Shown piece after piece: positions 27,409 through 35,783 of a DNA stretch of 64,000 nt. Source of the stretch: Butyrivibrio sp. XPD2006 (GTDB lineage Bacteria > Bacillota > Clostridia > Lachnospirales > Lachnospiraceae); assembly GCF_000420865.1 (NCBI RefSeq), contig NZ_ATVT01000004.1, forward strand, positions 1 to 64,000. The letters are read 5' to 3'. The stretch's first letter is position 1. Each line of letters opens with the position of its first letter. Position numbers and translations under genes: made by a program. The notes beneath the pieces are model-generated. The model was given only the letters and a program-made list of their open reading frames with translations, made no database searches and was not told where the DNA came from.

Positions 27409-27576
27409 TCAGAACTTAATGTCCGCTTTCTTGCGGTCAAATATCTTGTTTACCTGTGTATAGGCCCAGGCCATGAGCTTCTGATCAAGGTTCCAGAAAT
27501 ATATAACAAAAAGTATTCCTGTGACAATGGTAAGAATCTTTATTATTTTGAAAATAATCTTTATAGTCTTACTCAT
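27409..27576 (-). CDS. 55-residue membrane protein, paired with dehydratase module 1
   Basis: A hidden short gene. MSKTIKIIFKIIKIL, one membrane helix (residues about 12-28), then FWNLDQKL and a basic tail ending DRKKADIKF. It is clearly related to the 71-residue protein at 35307-35522 (both begin MSK, have GILF in the helix and (N/D)LDxK after it). It lies between the activator gene (22-base gap) and the acetyl-CoA-synthase-like gene (14-base gap), all on one strand, so it belongs to the operon. Likely anchors or docks a soluble complex at the membrane; inference. Confidence 0.8.
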   Translation of the reverse strand: MSKTIKIIFKIIKILTIVTGILFVIYFWNLDQKLMAWAYTQVNKIFDRKKADIKF

Positions 27577-27598
27577 CCTTAATAAGTCCTTTCACTTA

Positions 27599-28393
27599 TT
27601 ACTTGGCAAGGCCCTTCTGTCTTGCATACTCAGCAGCTCCAAGTGCTCCCATAAGCTGAGGATCGATTGAAAGATCAACAACCTTGAGTTTAAGTACCTG
27701 CTCAATAGCAGCCTTAAGTCCGGCATTCTTAGCGCATCCGCCTGTAAGAGTAATGGAATCTGTAGCGCCTGCCTTCTTGGACATTACAAAGCATCTCTTT
27801 GCAACAGCCATCTCGATACCTGCTGCGATCTCATCCATAGGCTTTCCTTCACCAACAAGTGTGATAACCTCAGACTCTGCGAAAACTGTACACTGAGCAG
27901 TGATAGGAATTACATTCTTGGCTGAGAGTGAGAGATTTGAGAACTGCTCAAGACTCATCTCAAATGAACGGGCCATAGCTTCGAAGAAACGTCCTGTTCC
28001 TGCAGCACACTTATCGTTCATGGCAAAGTTCTTAACTGTTCCGTCTGTGTCGATTGAAATACCCTTAACGTCCTGACCACCGATATCGATGATAGCCTTA
28101 ACTGAAGGGTTTGTTACATGCACGCCCATAGCGTGGCATGAAATCTCAGAAATGTTCTCATCAGCAAAAGGAACCTTGTTACGTCCGTATCCTGTACCGA
28201 TGAGGTACTCGAGGTCCTTGGAACTATTAAGTCCGTCAACCTGATCTATTACTTCCTTCATGGCAATCTCTGCAGACTCCTGAGCAATGATCTTGCTCTT
28301 TACAGTTGTTCCTGCAACCATCTTGCCTGTCTCATCAACAATTACAGCTTTTGTATATGTTGATCCTACGTCACATCCACCGAAATATTTCAT
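27599..28393 (-). CDS. 2-hydroxyacyl-CoA dehydratase activator (HgdC/BadFG type ATPase)
   Basis: 264 residues, the usual length for HgdC. An ASKHA ATPase dimer with one bridging 4Fe-4S cluster that fires single low-potential electrons into a dehydratase on ATP hydrolysis. Visible: GGCDVGSTYTKAVIVDETG (phosphate 1), DIGGQDVKGI, DKCAAGTGRFFEAMA with ligand Cys129, ITAQCTVFAESEV with ligand Cys168, and the adenosine motif LTGGCAKNAGL. Both cluster cysteines are kept. It is the only activator in the locus and would have to serve both dehydratase-like modules. Confidence 0.95.
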   Translation of the reverse strand: MKYFGGCDVGSTYTKAVIVDETGKMVAGTTVKSKIIAQESAEIAMKEVIDQVDGLNSSKDLEYLIGTGYGRNKVPFADENISEISCHAMGVHVTNPSVKAIIDIGGQDVKGISIDTDGTVKNFAMNDKCAAGTGRFFEAMARSFEMSLEQFSNLSLSAKNVIPITAQCTVFAESEVITLVGEGKPMDEIAAGIEMAVAKRCFVMSKKAGATDSITLTGGCAKNAGLKAAIEQVLKLKVVDLSIDPQLMGALGAAEYARQKGLAK

Positions 28394-28446
28394 TTTAAAA
28401 AATCCCTCCTAAAAAAATTAACTAATTTGTTGCAATCCACTTGGCT

Positions 28447-30222
28447 TTACCAGGTGGTGTCGTCTTCGAAATCCAGCAGTGACGGATCAACCGGTTCTGC
28501 TTTCATAACTGTTCTCATAAACTCATTAAACTCAGATCTCATATCCTTACGGGAAACGGTTCTTGGATCCATAAGATCGTGGCTGCACCAAAGAAGCTTA
28601 ATGCCTCTCTCTCTTGCCTGATCCTCAAACAGTCCCTGAACAGTTGCCATGTTCTTGCAGGATACGTGCTGATACATAAGAACGAAGTCTACGTTCCATG
28701 CCTCGCACTGTCTCCAGAGCTCTGTAACAACGTGGTCGTAACCACCGTTGGTGTGCCTTCTCATTACCATTCTCTCATAGAGTCTTGAAAGATCCTTGAG
28801 AGCTTCTTCCTTGTCCTCTGTCTCAAGCGGCTTGGTGAAGTTCAGTGACTCCATCTCTACCAGGATATCTACACCCCAGCAGTTAGCTGCCCAGTTGGAG
28901 AAGTTTGCATAGTAGTGAGCAGGAATTGACCAAACGATTGCTCTGTACTTCATCTTGCCGCGCCAAGCTTCGTCTCTGTTCTCGTAAGCCTTGAGCATGA
29001 GCTTATCAACCTTCTTGAAGGTTGAGATGATCCTCGGGTCGAGTCCACCGTCCATCTCGTAGTTCCACTTACGGAACAGCTCGTAGCATGGTCCGATGAG
29101 CTGAGGATATGGAGTCTGGTTGATCTCCCATTTCTGAAGCTCATATTTGGTCTCTTCGTTAAATCTCTTCATGGCAGCAAAGTAAGCATCCCAGTTCCAC
29201 TTTGCTCCTGTGTTATCCTCGATAAACTTGATGCAGCCCTTAATGTCTTTGACTGCAGCATCCATAATGGACTCGTCTTCATATCTGACCGGGAATGCCA
29301 GGTGATATGTAGGAAGATCCTTGAATCTGCGGCTTGTATAAGATGATGCCATAACCGATCCGTCACAAGGCATTGAGCTTGAAATAAAGCATGCTCCCAT
29401 GTGAGGAAGCGCATCCACAACTACCGCTCCGCACTCTGATGAAGGAACCGGGCAGGTATCTGAAGGAAGTCCGTATGACTCAATGGCATCAATGTATGGC
29501 ATACATGCCAGCTGGTCGATCTCAGAGAGAAGGAATACCGGCATCAGCTGATAAGGAATACCGATGAGGTCCGGGAATCCTGCCATGATCTGTGACATTG
29601 TCATCTCGTCGAAAAGAACTATCTTCTTGGAAAGGTCTGTGCTGTTACCAACCTTCTGATCTGCCTTCATAAGAAGAACCAGGTTCTCGGCTACATATCT
29701 GAATATTGCATAGATGAGCTCGTGATGCATCTTGAGAGCTCTTCCTCTAAGTCCCATGGTGTTCTTGTCCATAAAGGAGTGGCAACAGAAGTATGAGATC
29801 ATCCATCTGTAATGTGTTGCTCCCATAAGAGCCGGTACCAGGTCTTTTGAGAAGGTTGCAAGAAGCATTCCCCACATTCTGGTCCACTCATAGAAGTCAA
29901 CTCCGGTGTCCTTAACGCCTCTCCACTCACGCCTTACAGTGGCCATCTTGCCGTTGGCGTAGAGCTTACCCAGCTGTTTCTCTCCGTTAAGTACAAGGTC
30001 TTTTACCTCTTCGGGAGACATGTTCTTAAGGAGATTCACTTCATGGGTGATACGCTTTTTAAGTCCCTTGGCGTCCTTGCCTGCAGCTGCAGCAACGTCT
30101 TTCCAGTCGGTCTCTTTGACCAGCTCTCCGACAATACCGGCAATCTCCTTCATATTCTCAGCCTGGGCTTTCCAGTCGATGTGGTCTTTAAGTCTGAAAT
30201 TCTTGGGGTCTATGTATTTCAT
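28447..30222 (-). CDS. 2-hydroxyacyl-CoA dehydratase-like large (alpha) subunit, module 1
   Basis: 591 residues, longer than typical HgdA-type subunits (roughly 400-480). N-terminal helical extension, then REWRGVKDTGVDFYEW and a HgdB/BcrC-like fold. Cysteines shared with the module 2 paralog are in DTCPVP, PCDGSVMASS and VSCKNMATVQG. The C-terminus EPVDPSLLDFEDDTTW is almost the same as in module 2. ATG overlaps the beta gene by four bases, the sign of a coupled heterodimer. Its substrate is unknown: no CoA-transferase or dehydrogenase gene that would reveal it is nearby. Confidence 0.85.
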   Translation of the reverse strand: MKYIDPKNFRLKDHIDWKAQAENMKEIAGIVGELVKETDWKDVAAAAGKDAKGLKKRITHEVNLLKNMSPEEVKDLVLNGEKQLGKLYANGKMATVRREWRGVKDTGVDFYEWTRMWGMLLATFSKDLVPALMGATHYRWMISYFCCHSFMDKNTMGLRGRALKMHHELIYAIFRYVAENLVLLMKADQKVGNSTDLSKKIVLFDEMTMSQIMAGFPDLIGIPYQLMPVFLLSEIDQLACMPYIDAIESYGLPSDTCPVPSSECGAVVVDALPHMGACFISSSMPCDGSVMASSYTSRRFKDLPTYHLAFPVRYEDESIMDAAVKDIKGCIKFIEDNTGAKWNWDAYFAAMKRFNEETKYELQKWEINQTPYPQLIGPCYELFRKWNYEMDGGLDPRIISTFKKVDKLMLKAYENRDEAWRGKMKYRAIVWSIPAHYYANFSNWAANCWGVDILVEMESLNFTKPLETEDKEEALKDLSRLYERMVMRRHTNGGYDHVVTELWRQCEAWNVDFVLMYQHVSCKNMATVQGLFEDQARERGIKLLWCSHDLMDPRTVSRKDMRSEFNEFMRTVMKAEPVDPSLLDFEDDTTW

Positions 30223-31427
30223 ACAACCACCTCCTGTTCCTGGGCATTCTTTCTGATGCGTTTGATCTCAAGCGCTTCAACAAACGCCTGGAAACGGGTT
30301 CGCAGCTGTCCCGAATTGTGTACATTGTAAGATCTGTCGATGGAGAGTGTCGGCCATCCGTACTCTTCTGTGAGGATATGGCTGGCAAGGGGTCTCTCAA
30401 ATGCCCAGAAGTCACAGTACTTCATCTGTTCAAAGATGATTCCGTCAGCGCCGTATTCCCTGGCAAGTCTGTCAGCAGTATCTCTTCTCTGTCTGATCTT
30501 TTCCTCAGCCATGTATCTCGGGCACTCAGAAGTCATCATATAATGTCTTGCAATCTGCTTGACGATGTCTTCATCATCATTTAATTTGATCTCTTCTCTT
30601 CCGGGGAAGGATCCGTAGCAATATCTGTCGGCTACAACCATTGCTCCTGCCTCTTCCAGAAGCCTTGTAAGATCAAGGTCATCCACCTCTGATCCGACAA
30701 TTGCAACTCTTGCTCTGAACCACGGCTTGGGATCAGGCTTTCTTGTCTTTATCTCCTCCAAAGTCTCCTTAAGGAGAGGAAGGATCTTGGCTGTCGGACA
30801 GCAGTAGCTCACAAGAGATATAACATGGAATTCATATCCTGTTATTGGTGGATTCTCCAGTTTTCTGAAGTTTCCTATCTCTGTAACAACTCTGCAGAGC
30901 TCATTGTGCTCCTCAACTGCTTTTCTGATTGCCTCGTCCGATACGTCGGTGCCGAGTTTTTCGTGCATAACATCGAGAACTCTCAGGCGCATCTGTGTTG
31001 CAACCTGATCTACGTTATAGCTCTCAACCTTGTAAGGAACGTCTGTATGAGTAACAAAGAAGTGTGGCTTCTTGTTACACTGAAGCACTTCCAGATGCTC
31101 ATAACATCTGTTCATGGCTGAACATGCGTCAACACCGGCTACAGCATCCAGATACTCATAACCGCCTTCAATGCCTCTCTCCAAAAGAGCTCTGGCAAAC
31201 TCGCAGGTATAGTTGGACATGTAATATGTAGATATGTCTATCGAACCTGTACGCGGCGCGCGCATACGTGTCGAGAAACAATTGTCTACATTCAGAAGCA
31301 CTTCCGGCATGTGATAGCATGTATATCCGATCGCATACTGCCCTTCTGCCTGTGCCTGCTTGACCAGATCGTTGGCTGCATCATCCAATAAATTCTCGAA
31401 TGTGATTAGATGTTTTAGGTCCTGCAC
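30219..31427 (-). CDS. 2-hydroxyacyl-CoA dehydratase-like small (beta) subunit, module 1
   Basis: 402 residues of the HgdB/BcrC family. GYTCYHMPEVLL at 34-45, then Cys50, Cys75 (SNYTCEFAR), Cys102 (DACSAMNRC) and a late QMKYCDFWAFE are in the places where this family binds its 4Fe-4S or double-cubane cluster. It starts with GTG at 31427, five bases after AAGGAGGT. Follows cooC in the operon and is translationally coupled with the alpha gene. Confidence 0.88.
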   Translation of the reverse strand: MQDLKHLITFENLLDDAANDLVKQAQAEGQYAIGYTCYHMPEVLLNVDNCFSTRMRAPRTGSIDISTYYMSNYTCEFARALLERGIEGGYEYLDAVAGVDACSAMNRCYEHLEVLQCNKKPHFFVTHTDVPYKVESYNVDQVATQMRLRVLDVMHEKLGTDVSDEAIRKAVEEHNELCRVVTEIGNFRKLENPPITGYEFHVISLVSYCCPTAKILPLLKETLEEIKTRKPDPKPWFRARVAIVGSEVDDLDLTRLLEEAGAMVVADRYCYGSFPGREEIKLNDDEDIVKQIARHYMMTSECPRYMAEEKIRQRRDTADRLAREYGADGIIFEQMKYCDFWAFERPLASHILTEEYGWPTLSIDRSYNVHNSGQLRTRFQAFVEALEIKRIRKNAQEQEVVV

Positions 31428-31448
31428 GGCTACCTCCTTTCTATACCT

Positions 31449-32210
31449 TTAATAGATTTTAAAATTTTTAAGGGCCTCGTCGGCGCCCTTTAATATTCCG
31501 GTTTCCTGCGGAAGTTCAAATATGTTTTTGCCTTCCACATCATTCTCCGTCATGGCGTCATCCTGCGGAATGACGGATACAATTGGAACTCCTTCGATCT
31601 CATCTGTCTCAATCCTCTCAGGGAACAATGCCCTGTTTACTATGAGGCCGATCTCATCGTACATCACCAGCTCACCGGCAACATCCTTGATCGTTCCGAT
31701 GATCTTAAGACCCTTCTGACTCTGATCCGATACGCATACAAGGTGTGTGACCTTCTCAAGGACTCTTCTGTTTATCTGCTCAATTCCTGCCTCGCCGTCA
31801 ATCACCACATAATCAAAATCATCTACCAGCATCTCAATGACCTTCTTGAGATATGTGTTGATCGCGCAGTAGCATCCGGCCGCCTCCGGTCTTCCGATTG
31901 CCAGAAAAGCAAAGCCTCTTTGCTCTGCCATGGCATCATAGAGCCTGAACTTGGCCTCAGCCAGAATATCCTGAGTATCCTTAAGCTTACCGGTTACATC
32001 CTCTGCCACTCTCTTTCGTATCTGGTCAAGTGTCTCAGTGACTTCCACTCCAAGAGCGACAGAAAGACCCACCGCCGGATCTGCATCAATAGCCAGAATC
32101 TTGGCGTCGGGTCTTTTTTCAGTAAGGAGTCTAACAATAGCAGCAGAAAGAGACGTCTTGCCAACGCCGCCTTTGCCCGCTAATGCGATAACAACAGTAT
32201 TATGTGCCAT
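31449..32210 (-). CDS. cooC: CooC-type nickel-insertion ATPase
   Basis: 253 residues, MinD/SIMIBI class. Deviant Walker A GKGGVGKTS at 12-20, IDADPAVGLSVALG, and the CooC nickel-site motif GCYCA (Cys113 and Cys115), then VIDGEAGIEQINRRV. CooC proteins load Ni into CO dehydrogenase (or acetyl-CoA synthase, as AcsF). No such enzyme gene is present here; instead it is first gene of the dehydratase-like operon. The full CxC motif suggests that metal binding is kept. ATG at 32210 with AGGGGG upstream. Confidence 0.88.
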   Translation of the reverse strand: MAHNTVVIALAGKGGVGKTSLSAAIVRLLTEKRPDAKILAIDADPAVGLSVALGVEVTETLDQIRKRVAEDVTGKLKDTQDILAEAKFRLYDAMAEQRGFAFLAIGRPEAAGCYCAINTYLKKVIEMLVDDFDYVVIDGEAGIEQINRRVLEKVTHLVCVSDQSQKGLKIIGTIKDVAGELVMYDEIGLIVNRALFPERIETDEIEGVPIVSVIPQDDAMTENDVEGKNIFELPQETGILKGADEALKNFKIY

Positions 32211-32245
32211 AAATCCCCCTCGTAGAGTAAATTACCCCTGCCTAT

Positions 32246-32273
32246 ATTATAAAGGATTGTCTAATTTCCACAA
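32246..32273 (-). promoter_or_regulatory. candidate promoter of the minus operon (cooC first)
   Basis: Minus strand TTGTGG (32268-32273), 16-base spacer, TATAAT (32246-32251); about 36 bases before the cooC start. -10 is perfect, -35 weak. Confidence 0.45.
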
Positions 32274-32289
32274 GTCTATTATGATAAAC

Positions 32290-32318
32290 TTTCAACTTTT
32301 GGTGATATGTGATATTAT
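32290..32318 (+). promoter_or_regulatory. candidate promoter of the plus dehydratase operon
   Basis: TTTCAA (32290-32295), 17-base spacer, TATTAT (32313-32318). The -35 box is weak. If real, transcription starts about 20-25 bases before the hairpin at 32348. Confidence 0.3.
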
Positions 32319-32347
32319 AGCCTTATCATTATTAAAGTTTTTTTTAA

Positions 32348-32380
32348 CAAAATGCCCAAGGGTATTTTGCTTTTTTATTC
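32348..32380 (+). promoter_or_regulatory. leader hairpin with T-tract (attenuator or operator)
   Basis: Stem CAAAATGCC / GGTATTTTG (one G-U pair) with a CAAG loop at 32348-32369, followed by CTTTTTTATTC. It lies 24 bases before the ATG of the module 2 beta gene. As RNA it has the form of an intrinsic terminator; as DNA it is a 22-bp near-palindrome that a regulator could bind. Confidence 0.55.
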
Positions 32381-32403
32381 TACAAGAGGGGGAAACCAAA
32401 TAC

Positions 32404-33591
32404 ATGAAAGATCTCGTGCATATCTTTGAGCTCGAAGACCTTTTGCAGGAAGCCAACAATCCGCTGGTTCGTCAGGGCAAAGCTGACGGTAAGCGCGCCC
32501 TTGGTTACACCTGCTACTTCATGCCGGAAGTTCTCTTAGATCTTCCGGGATGTTTTTCTGTGCGTCTTCGTGCACCTCGTAGTGGATCGCCTGACATGGC
32601 AACCTACTACATGACCAACCGTACCTGCATGTACGGGCGCTGCCTTTTAGAGAGGGCTTTAGAGGGCGGCTTCAACTTCCTTGATGCCGAAATGGCAACG
32701 GAAACCTGTACCGTTACCTGCAGATTCCAGGAGCATCTCCAGCTTATGGACATCATCAAGAATCCGGATTTCTTCTGTGAATTCACTGATGTTCCGTTCA
32801 AGAAAAACGAGAACTCCATTGATCACTACGAGAATCAGCTCAAATTCCATGTTCTTGATAAATTAAAAGAACACTTCGACATCGATACTTCTGATGAAGC
32901 TCTTTTAAAAGCAATCGAAGAGCACAATGAGGTATGCCGTCTCATTCAGGAGATCGGCAGCTACAGAAAGCTCGACGAGCCCACTATAACAGGCTGGGAG
33001 TTCTCTGTAATTCAGCTCGCAACTCTTGTATGTCCCAAGTACCTTATCATCGATAAGTTAAAAGACATCGCAGAGCAGCTTAAGACCAGAAAACCCGATG
33101 CCAAGAAGAACTACAGAGTTAAGGTTGTTCTTACAGGCTCAGAGGAGGACGATCCCGACTTCATCAAACTCATAGAGGAGTGCGGAGCTCTGGTGGTTGC
33201 TGACCGTTACTGCTACGGCTCACTCCCGGGAAGAGAAGAGATTGTGGTAAAAGAGGGCGAGACACCCCTTAGAGCAATCGCACGCCACTACCTTGAGACC
33301 AGTGAGTGCCCACGTTTCATGGACCAGCACGTTATGCGTGCGCGCAAACAATACCTGGCTGATATTGCCAAGGAGTACAAAGCAGACGGTATCATCATTT
33401 CACAGATGAAGTTCTGCGAGTACTGGAGTTATGAACGTACTATTGATACTCTTGTTATCCCAAGAGATTTCGGTTACCCGGTATGTTCTATCGAAAAAGA
33501 ATATGTCAACAACGCTGTCGGTCAGTTAAGGACAAGATTCCAGGCGTTTGTTGAGAGCATAGAGCTCAAGAAAATACAGAAGGAGGGCTGA
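32404..33591 (+). CDS. 2-hydroxyacyl-CoA dehydratase-like small (beta) subunit, module 2
   Basis: 395 residues, a paralog of the 402-residue protein at 30219-31427: the same MxDLxH start, GYTCYFMPEVLL, APRSGSPDMATYYM, and LRTRFQAFVESIELKKI end. Shared cysteines: 37, 50, 75, 102 and 338 (MKFCEYWSYE). ATG at 32404 follows GAGGGGG; the longer in-frame reading from 32038 crosses the divergent promoter region and is rejected. Five bases separate it from the alpha gene. Confidence 0.88.
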   Translation: MKDLVHIFELEDLLQEANNPLVRQGKADGKRALGYTCYFMPEVLLDLPGCFSVRLRAPRSGSPDMATYYMTNRTCMYGRCLLERALEGGFNFLDAEMATETCTVTCRFQEHLQLMDIIKNPDFFCEFTDVPFKKNENSIDHYENQLKFHVLDKLKEHFDIDTSDEALLKAIEEHNEVCRLIQEIGSYRKLDEPTITGWEFSVIQLATLVCPKYLIIDKLKDIAEQLKTRKPDAKKNYRVKVVLTGSEEDDPDFIKLIEECGALVVADRYCYGSLPGREEIVVKEGETPLRAIARHYLETSECPRFMDQHVMRARKQYLADIAKEYKADGIIISQMKFCEYWSYERTIDTLVIPRDFGYPVCSIEKEYVNNAVGQLRTRFQAFVESIELKKIQKEG

Positions 33592-33596
33592 GATAA

Positions 33597-35288
33597 ATGG
33601 CTATCGGATTTAAAGACATAAAAGCAAAATATCGTGAGCTCTTCGTCGTAGAAAAGAGCCCGGAAGAAAAGAATAAACCCAAAGACATAAAGAAAATGGC
33701 CAAGGATTTCTGGTATGGCAAGCCCCATGAAGAGAGGCGTCTTGGTGATCTCTATGTCGGCAACACAGGACTTTACAAGCACCGCGAGTGGCGTGGAGTA
33801 AAAGACACCATGTACTACTTCAACATGATCTGGCTTTACAACTACGCTCACATGGTAACAGATATCATGAAGTACGGTGGCGGCCCTCAGGGCGTTGTTA
33901 CCTTCGCCAAGGGAACCATGAGATACCGCTGGATGGGCCAGACATATCTCACTGTTATGCACTGGTTCGACAGAGGTCTTGAGGGTGCAAGGGGCGAAGC
34001 CATGAAAGCTTCAGCCTGGCACTATCGTGGAATGGTAAGTGAGACCATCAGACAGTTTATGAGAATGTTTGAGGCTGACAAAAAGCTCAACGGCGGAGAA
34101 GAAAACGAAACCTGGAAAAACACCATTGCCCACAACGAAACACTTAGCGGAAATATCTTTTACGGATGGAGAGATCAGCTTGACGATGTAGCTCTTGAGA
34201 TGATCCCCTACTTCGTTTCCGTACACGTAAACAACCATACTGTTCTTAACTATATCGATGCAGCGCAGTCAATTGGACTTCCTGCAGATCCATGTCCTAT
34301 GTGTCAGGCAGAATACGGACTCTTCGTCCAGGATGATTATCCGGACTACAGCCCTGTAATGCTTACAACCAACGAGGCCTGCGACGGATCTGTCGCAACT
34401 TCCGTTCTTCAGGACTGGTTCTTAAATCGTCCTCTTTATGCGATGCCACAGCCTATGCGCTATGACGATCCTCTTGTTCAGAAGAACTGTCAGAAAGAGA
34501 TCGAAGGTGCATGGAAGTTCGTAGAAGAGAACTTCGGCATCAAGATGGATTGGGATCAGTACGTTAAGCACGCACAGAGCTTCAACAAACTCACCGAGTT
34601 TGAGTGGGAGAAATGGGATGTTGCAGCCAACACTCCTTACTATCCTATCACCGGTGTTGCTCAGGCTCTTTACAGAATCTACTACTCACAGGATGGCGAC
34701 AGACCGATCTGGCACGAGATGGATGCACATGTAAAACGCATCATGGACAAGTGTGTAAAGAACAAGATCGAGACATTCCCAAAGACCAGACATCGTGCAA
34801 TCGCATGGAGCTGCGCACCTCTTTACTACTCACACTGGTGCACATGGGCTTACAACTGCTGGGGTATCAACTGCGTGATCAACATGGATTCACTTATGTT
34901 TGACCAGTACTTAAGAACCGATACATATGAACACGCTCTTGAGGATCTGTCATGGTTCAACGAGAAGGCACCTATGCGTGCCATGGCCGTTGGCGGACAC
35001 GAGCACATCCTTTCCCTGTTTGATTACATGGAAAGATTCAACTGCGACATGGTCATCATGTACGACCAGCTTCAGTGTAAGGGAATGCAGGGAATCCACG
35101 GAGTATTCGAGGATGAGTTCCGCAAGCGTAACATCCACGCAATCTGGGTTCCACATGCTCTTCCGGATAAGAGAACCGTATCCCGCGCAGAGATCCGCGA
35201 TATCATAAACGACTACATGACAACAGTTATGCGCGAGGAGCCACTGGATCCTTCACTTCTTGATTTCGATGACGGTGGCAGCTGGTAA
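33597..35288 (+). CDS. 2-hydroxyacyl-CoA dehydratase-like large (alpha) subunit, module 2
   Basis: 563 residues, paralog of the 591-residue protein of module 1. HREWRGVKDTMYYFN, ADPCPMCQAEYG (Cys233, Cys236), NEACDGSVATS (Cys262), and LQCKGMQGIHG near residue 495; C-terminus EPLDPSLLDFDDGGSW. Cys233, 262 and the CK(G/N)M Cys are common to both modules. Sequence divergence between the two modules is large enough to suggest different substrates or roles. ATG with GGAGGG upstream. Confidence 0.86.
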   Translation: MAIGFKDIKAKYRELFVVEKSPEEKNKPKDIKKMAKDFWYGKPHEERRLGDLYVGNTGLYKHREWRGVKDTMYYFNMIWLYNYAHMVTDIMKYGGGPQGVVTFAKGTMRYRWMGQTYLTVMHWFDRGLEGARGEAMKASAWHYRGMVSETIRQFMRMFEADKKLNGGEENETWKNTIAHNETLSGNIFYGWRDQLDDVALEMIPYFVSVHVNNHTVLNYIDAAQSIGLPADPCPMCQAEYGLFVQDDYPDYSPVMLTTNEACDGSVATSVLQDWFLNRPLYAMPQPMRYDDPLVQKNCQKEIEGAWKFVEENFGIKMDWDQYVKHAQSFNKLTEFEWEKWDVAANTPYYPITGVAQALYRIYYSQDGDRPIWHEMDAHVKRIMDKCVKNKIETFPKTRHRAIAWSCAPLYYSHWCTWAYNCWGINCVINMDSLMFDQYLRTDTYEHALEDLSWFNEKAPMRAMAVGGHEHILSLFDYMERFNCDMVIMYDQLQCKGMQGIHGVFEDEFRKRNIHAIWVPHALPDKRTVSRAEIRDIINDYMTTVMREEPLDPSLLDFDDGGSW

Positions 35289-35306
35289 TTTAAAGGGAGA
35301 GTAATT

Positions 35307-35522
35307 ATGAGTAAAATATTAAAATTTTTCTTCAAACTTCTCAGGATAGCAGTACTTATTTATGGCATCCTATTTGCTGTTTTCTACTATGACCTTGACG
35401 GCAAGTTCCTGTACTATATCTGGGAGCCTCTTATGATCAAACGTTATGACAACATGAAGCGTCCCGATGCTACAGCAATGCCTTACTCAATGAAAGAAAG
35501 TGTAGAAGACACAAGCATTTAA
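35307..35522 (+). CDS. 71-residue membrane protein, paired with dehydratase module 2
   Basis: MSKILKFFFKLLRIAVL, one membrane helix with GILF, then YYDLDGKFLYYI and a hydrophilic tail. Homologous in pattern to the 55-residue protein of the minus operon. ATG at 35307 follows AAAGGGAG, 18 bases after the alpha gene stop; a terminator follows at once, so it closes the plus operon. Confidence 0.82.
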   Translation: MSKILKFFFKLLRIAVLIYGILFAVFYYDLDGKFLYYIWEPLMIKRYDNMKRPDATAMPYSMKESVEDTSI

Positions 35523-35531
35523 GCAAGTTAA

Positions 35532-35570
35532 AAGAGGCCGTCGCATTATAGCGACGACCTCTTATTTTTT
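35532..35570. terminator. terminator of the plus dehydratase operon
   Basis: Stem AAGAGG(C)CGTCGC / GCGACG(A)CCTCTT with one internal mismatch, ATTATA loop, followed by ATTTTTT. It also lies after the stop of the convergent cooT-like gene. Confidence 0.85.
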
Positions 35571-35574
35571 AGTC

Positions 35575-35760
35575 TTATTCGCAATCGATCCTAATGACTC
35601 CTCCTGTCAGATCAACAAAGGTAAGCTTACCCTTAAAGCTCTTTTTCTCACCCATAAGATCCGTGCAGACGACGTTGTCGCCATCAAAGGTTATTGTACT
35701 TACATACTCCATGATTGCCTCATCCGGTTTGGAGTTCCTGTAAACTGTAGAAAGACACAT
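35575..35760 (-). CDS. cooT: CooT-family nickel-binding protein
   Basis: 61 residues. The family signature is an N-terminal Met-Cys (here MCLSTVY) whose Cys binds nickel, followed by a small beta-barrel (ITFDGDNVVCTDLMGEKKSF, LTFVDLTGGVIRID). CooT is an accessory of nickel delivery to CO dehydrogenase in Rhodospirillum rubrum. ATG at 35760 has GGAGG upstream. It follows the His-rich gene on the same strand by 23 bases, and stands against the dehydratase locus. Confidence 0.85.
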   Translation of the reverse strand: MCLSTVYRNSKPDEAIMEYVSTITFDGDNVVCTDLMGEKKSFKGKLTFVDLTGGVIRIDCE

Positions 35761-35783
35761 ATAAAACCTCCTGTTTCCGTTCC

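Noticed and set aside
32038-32403. Long N-terminal extension of the module 2 beta subunit
   Set aside because: It runs antisense through cooC and across the divergent promoter region; the paralog starts exactly at the ATG at 32404.
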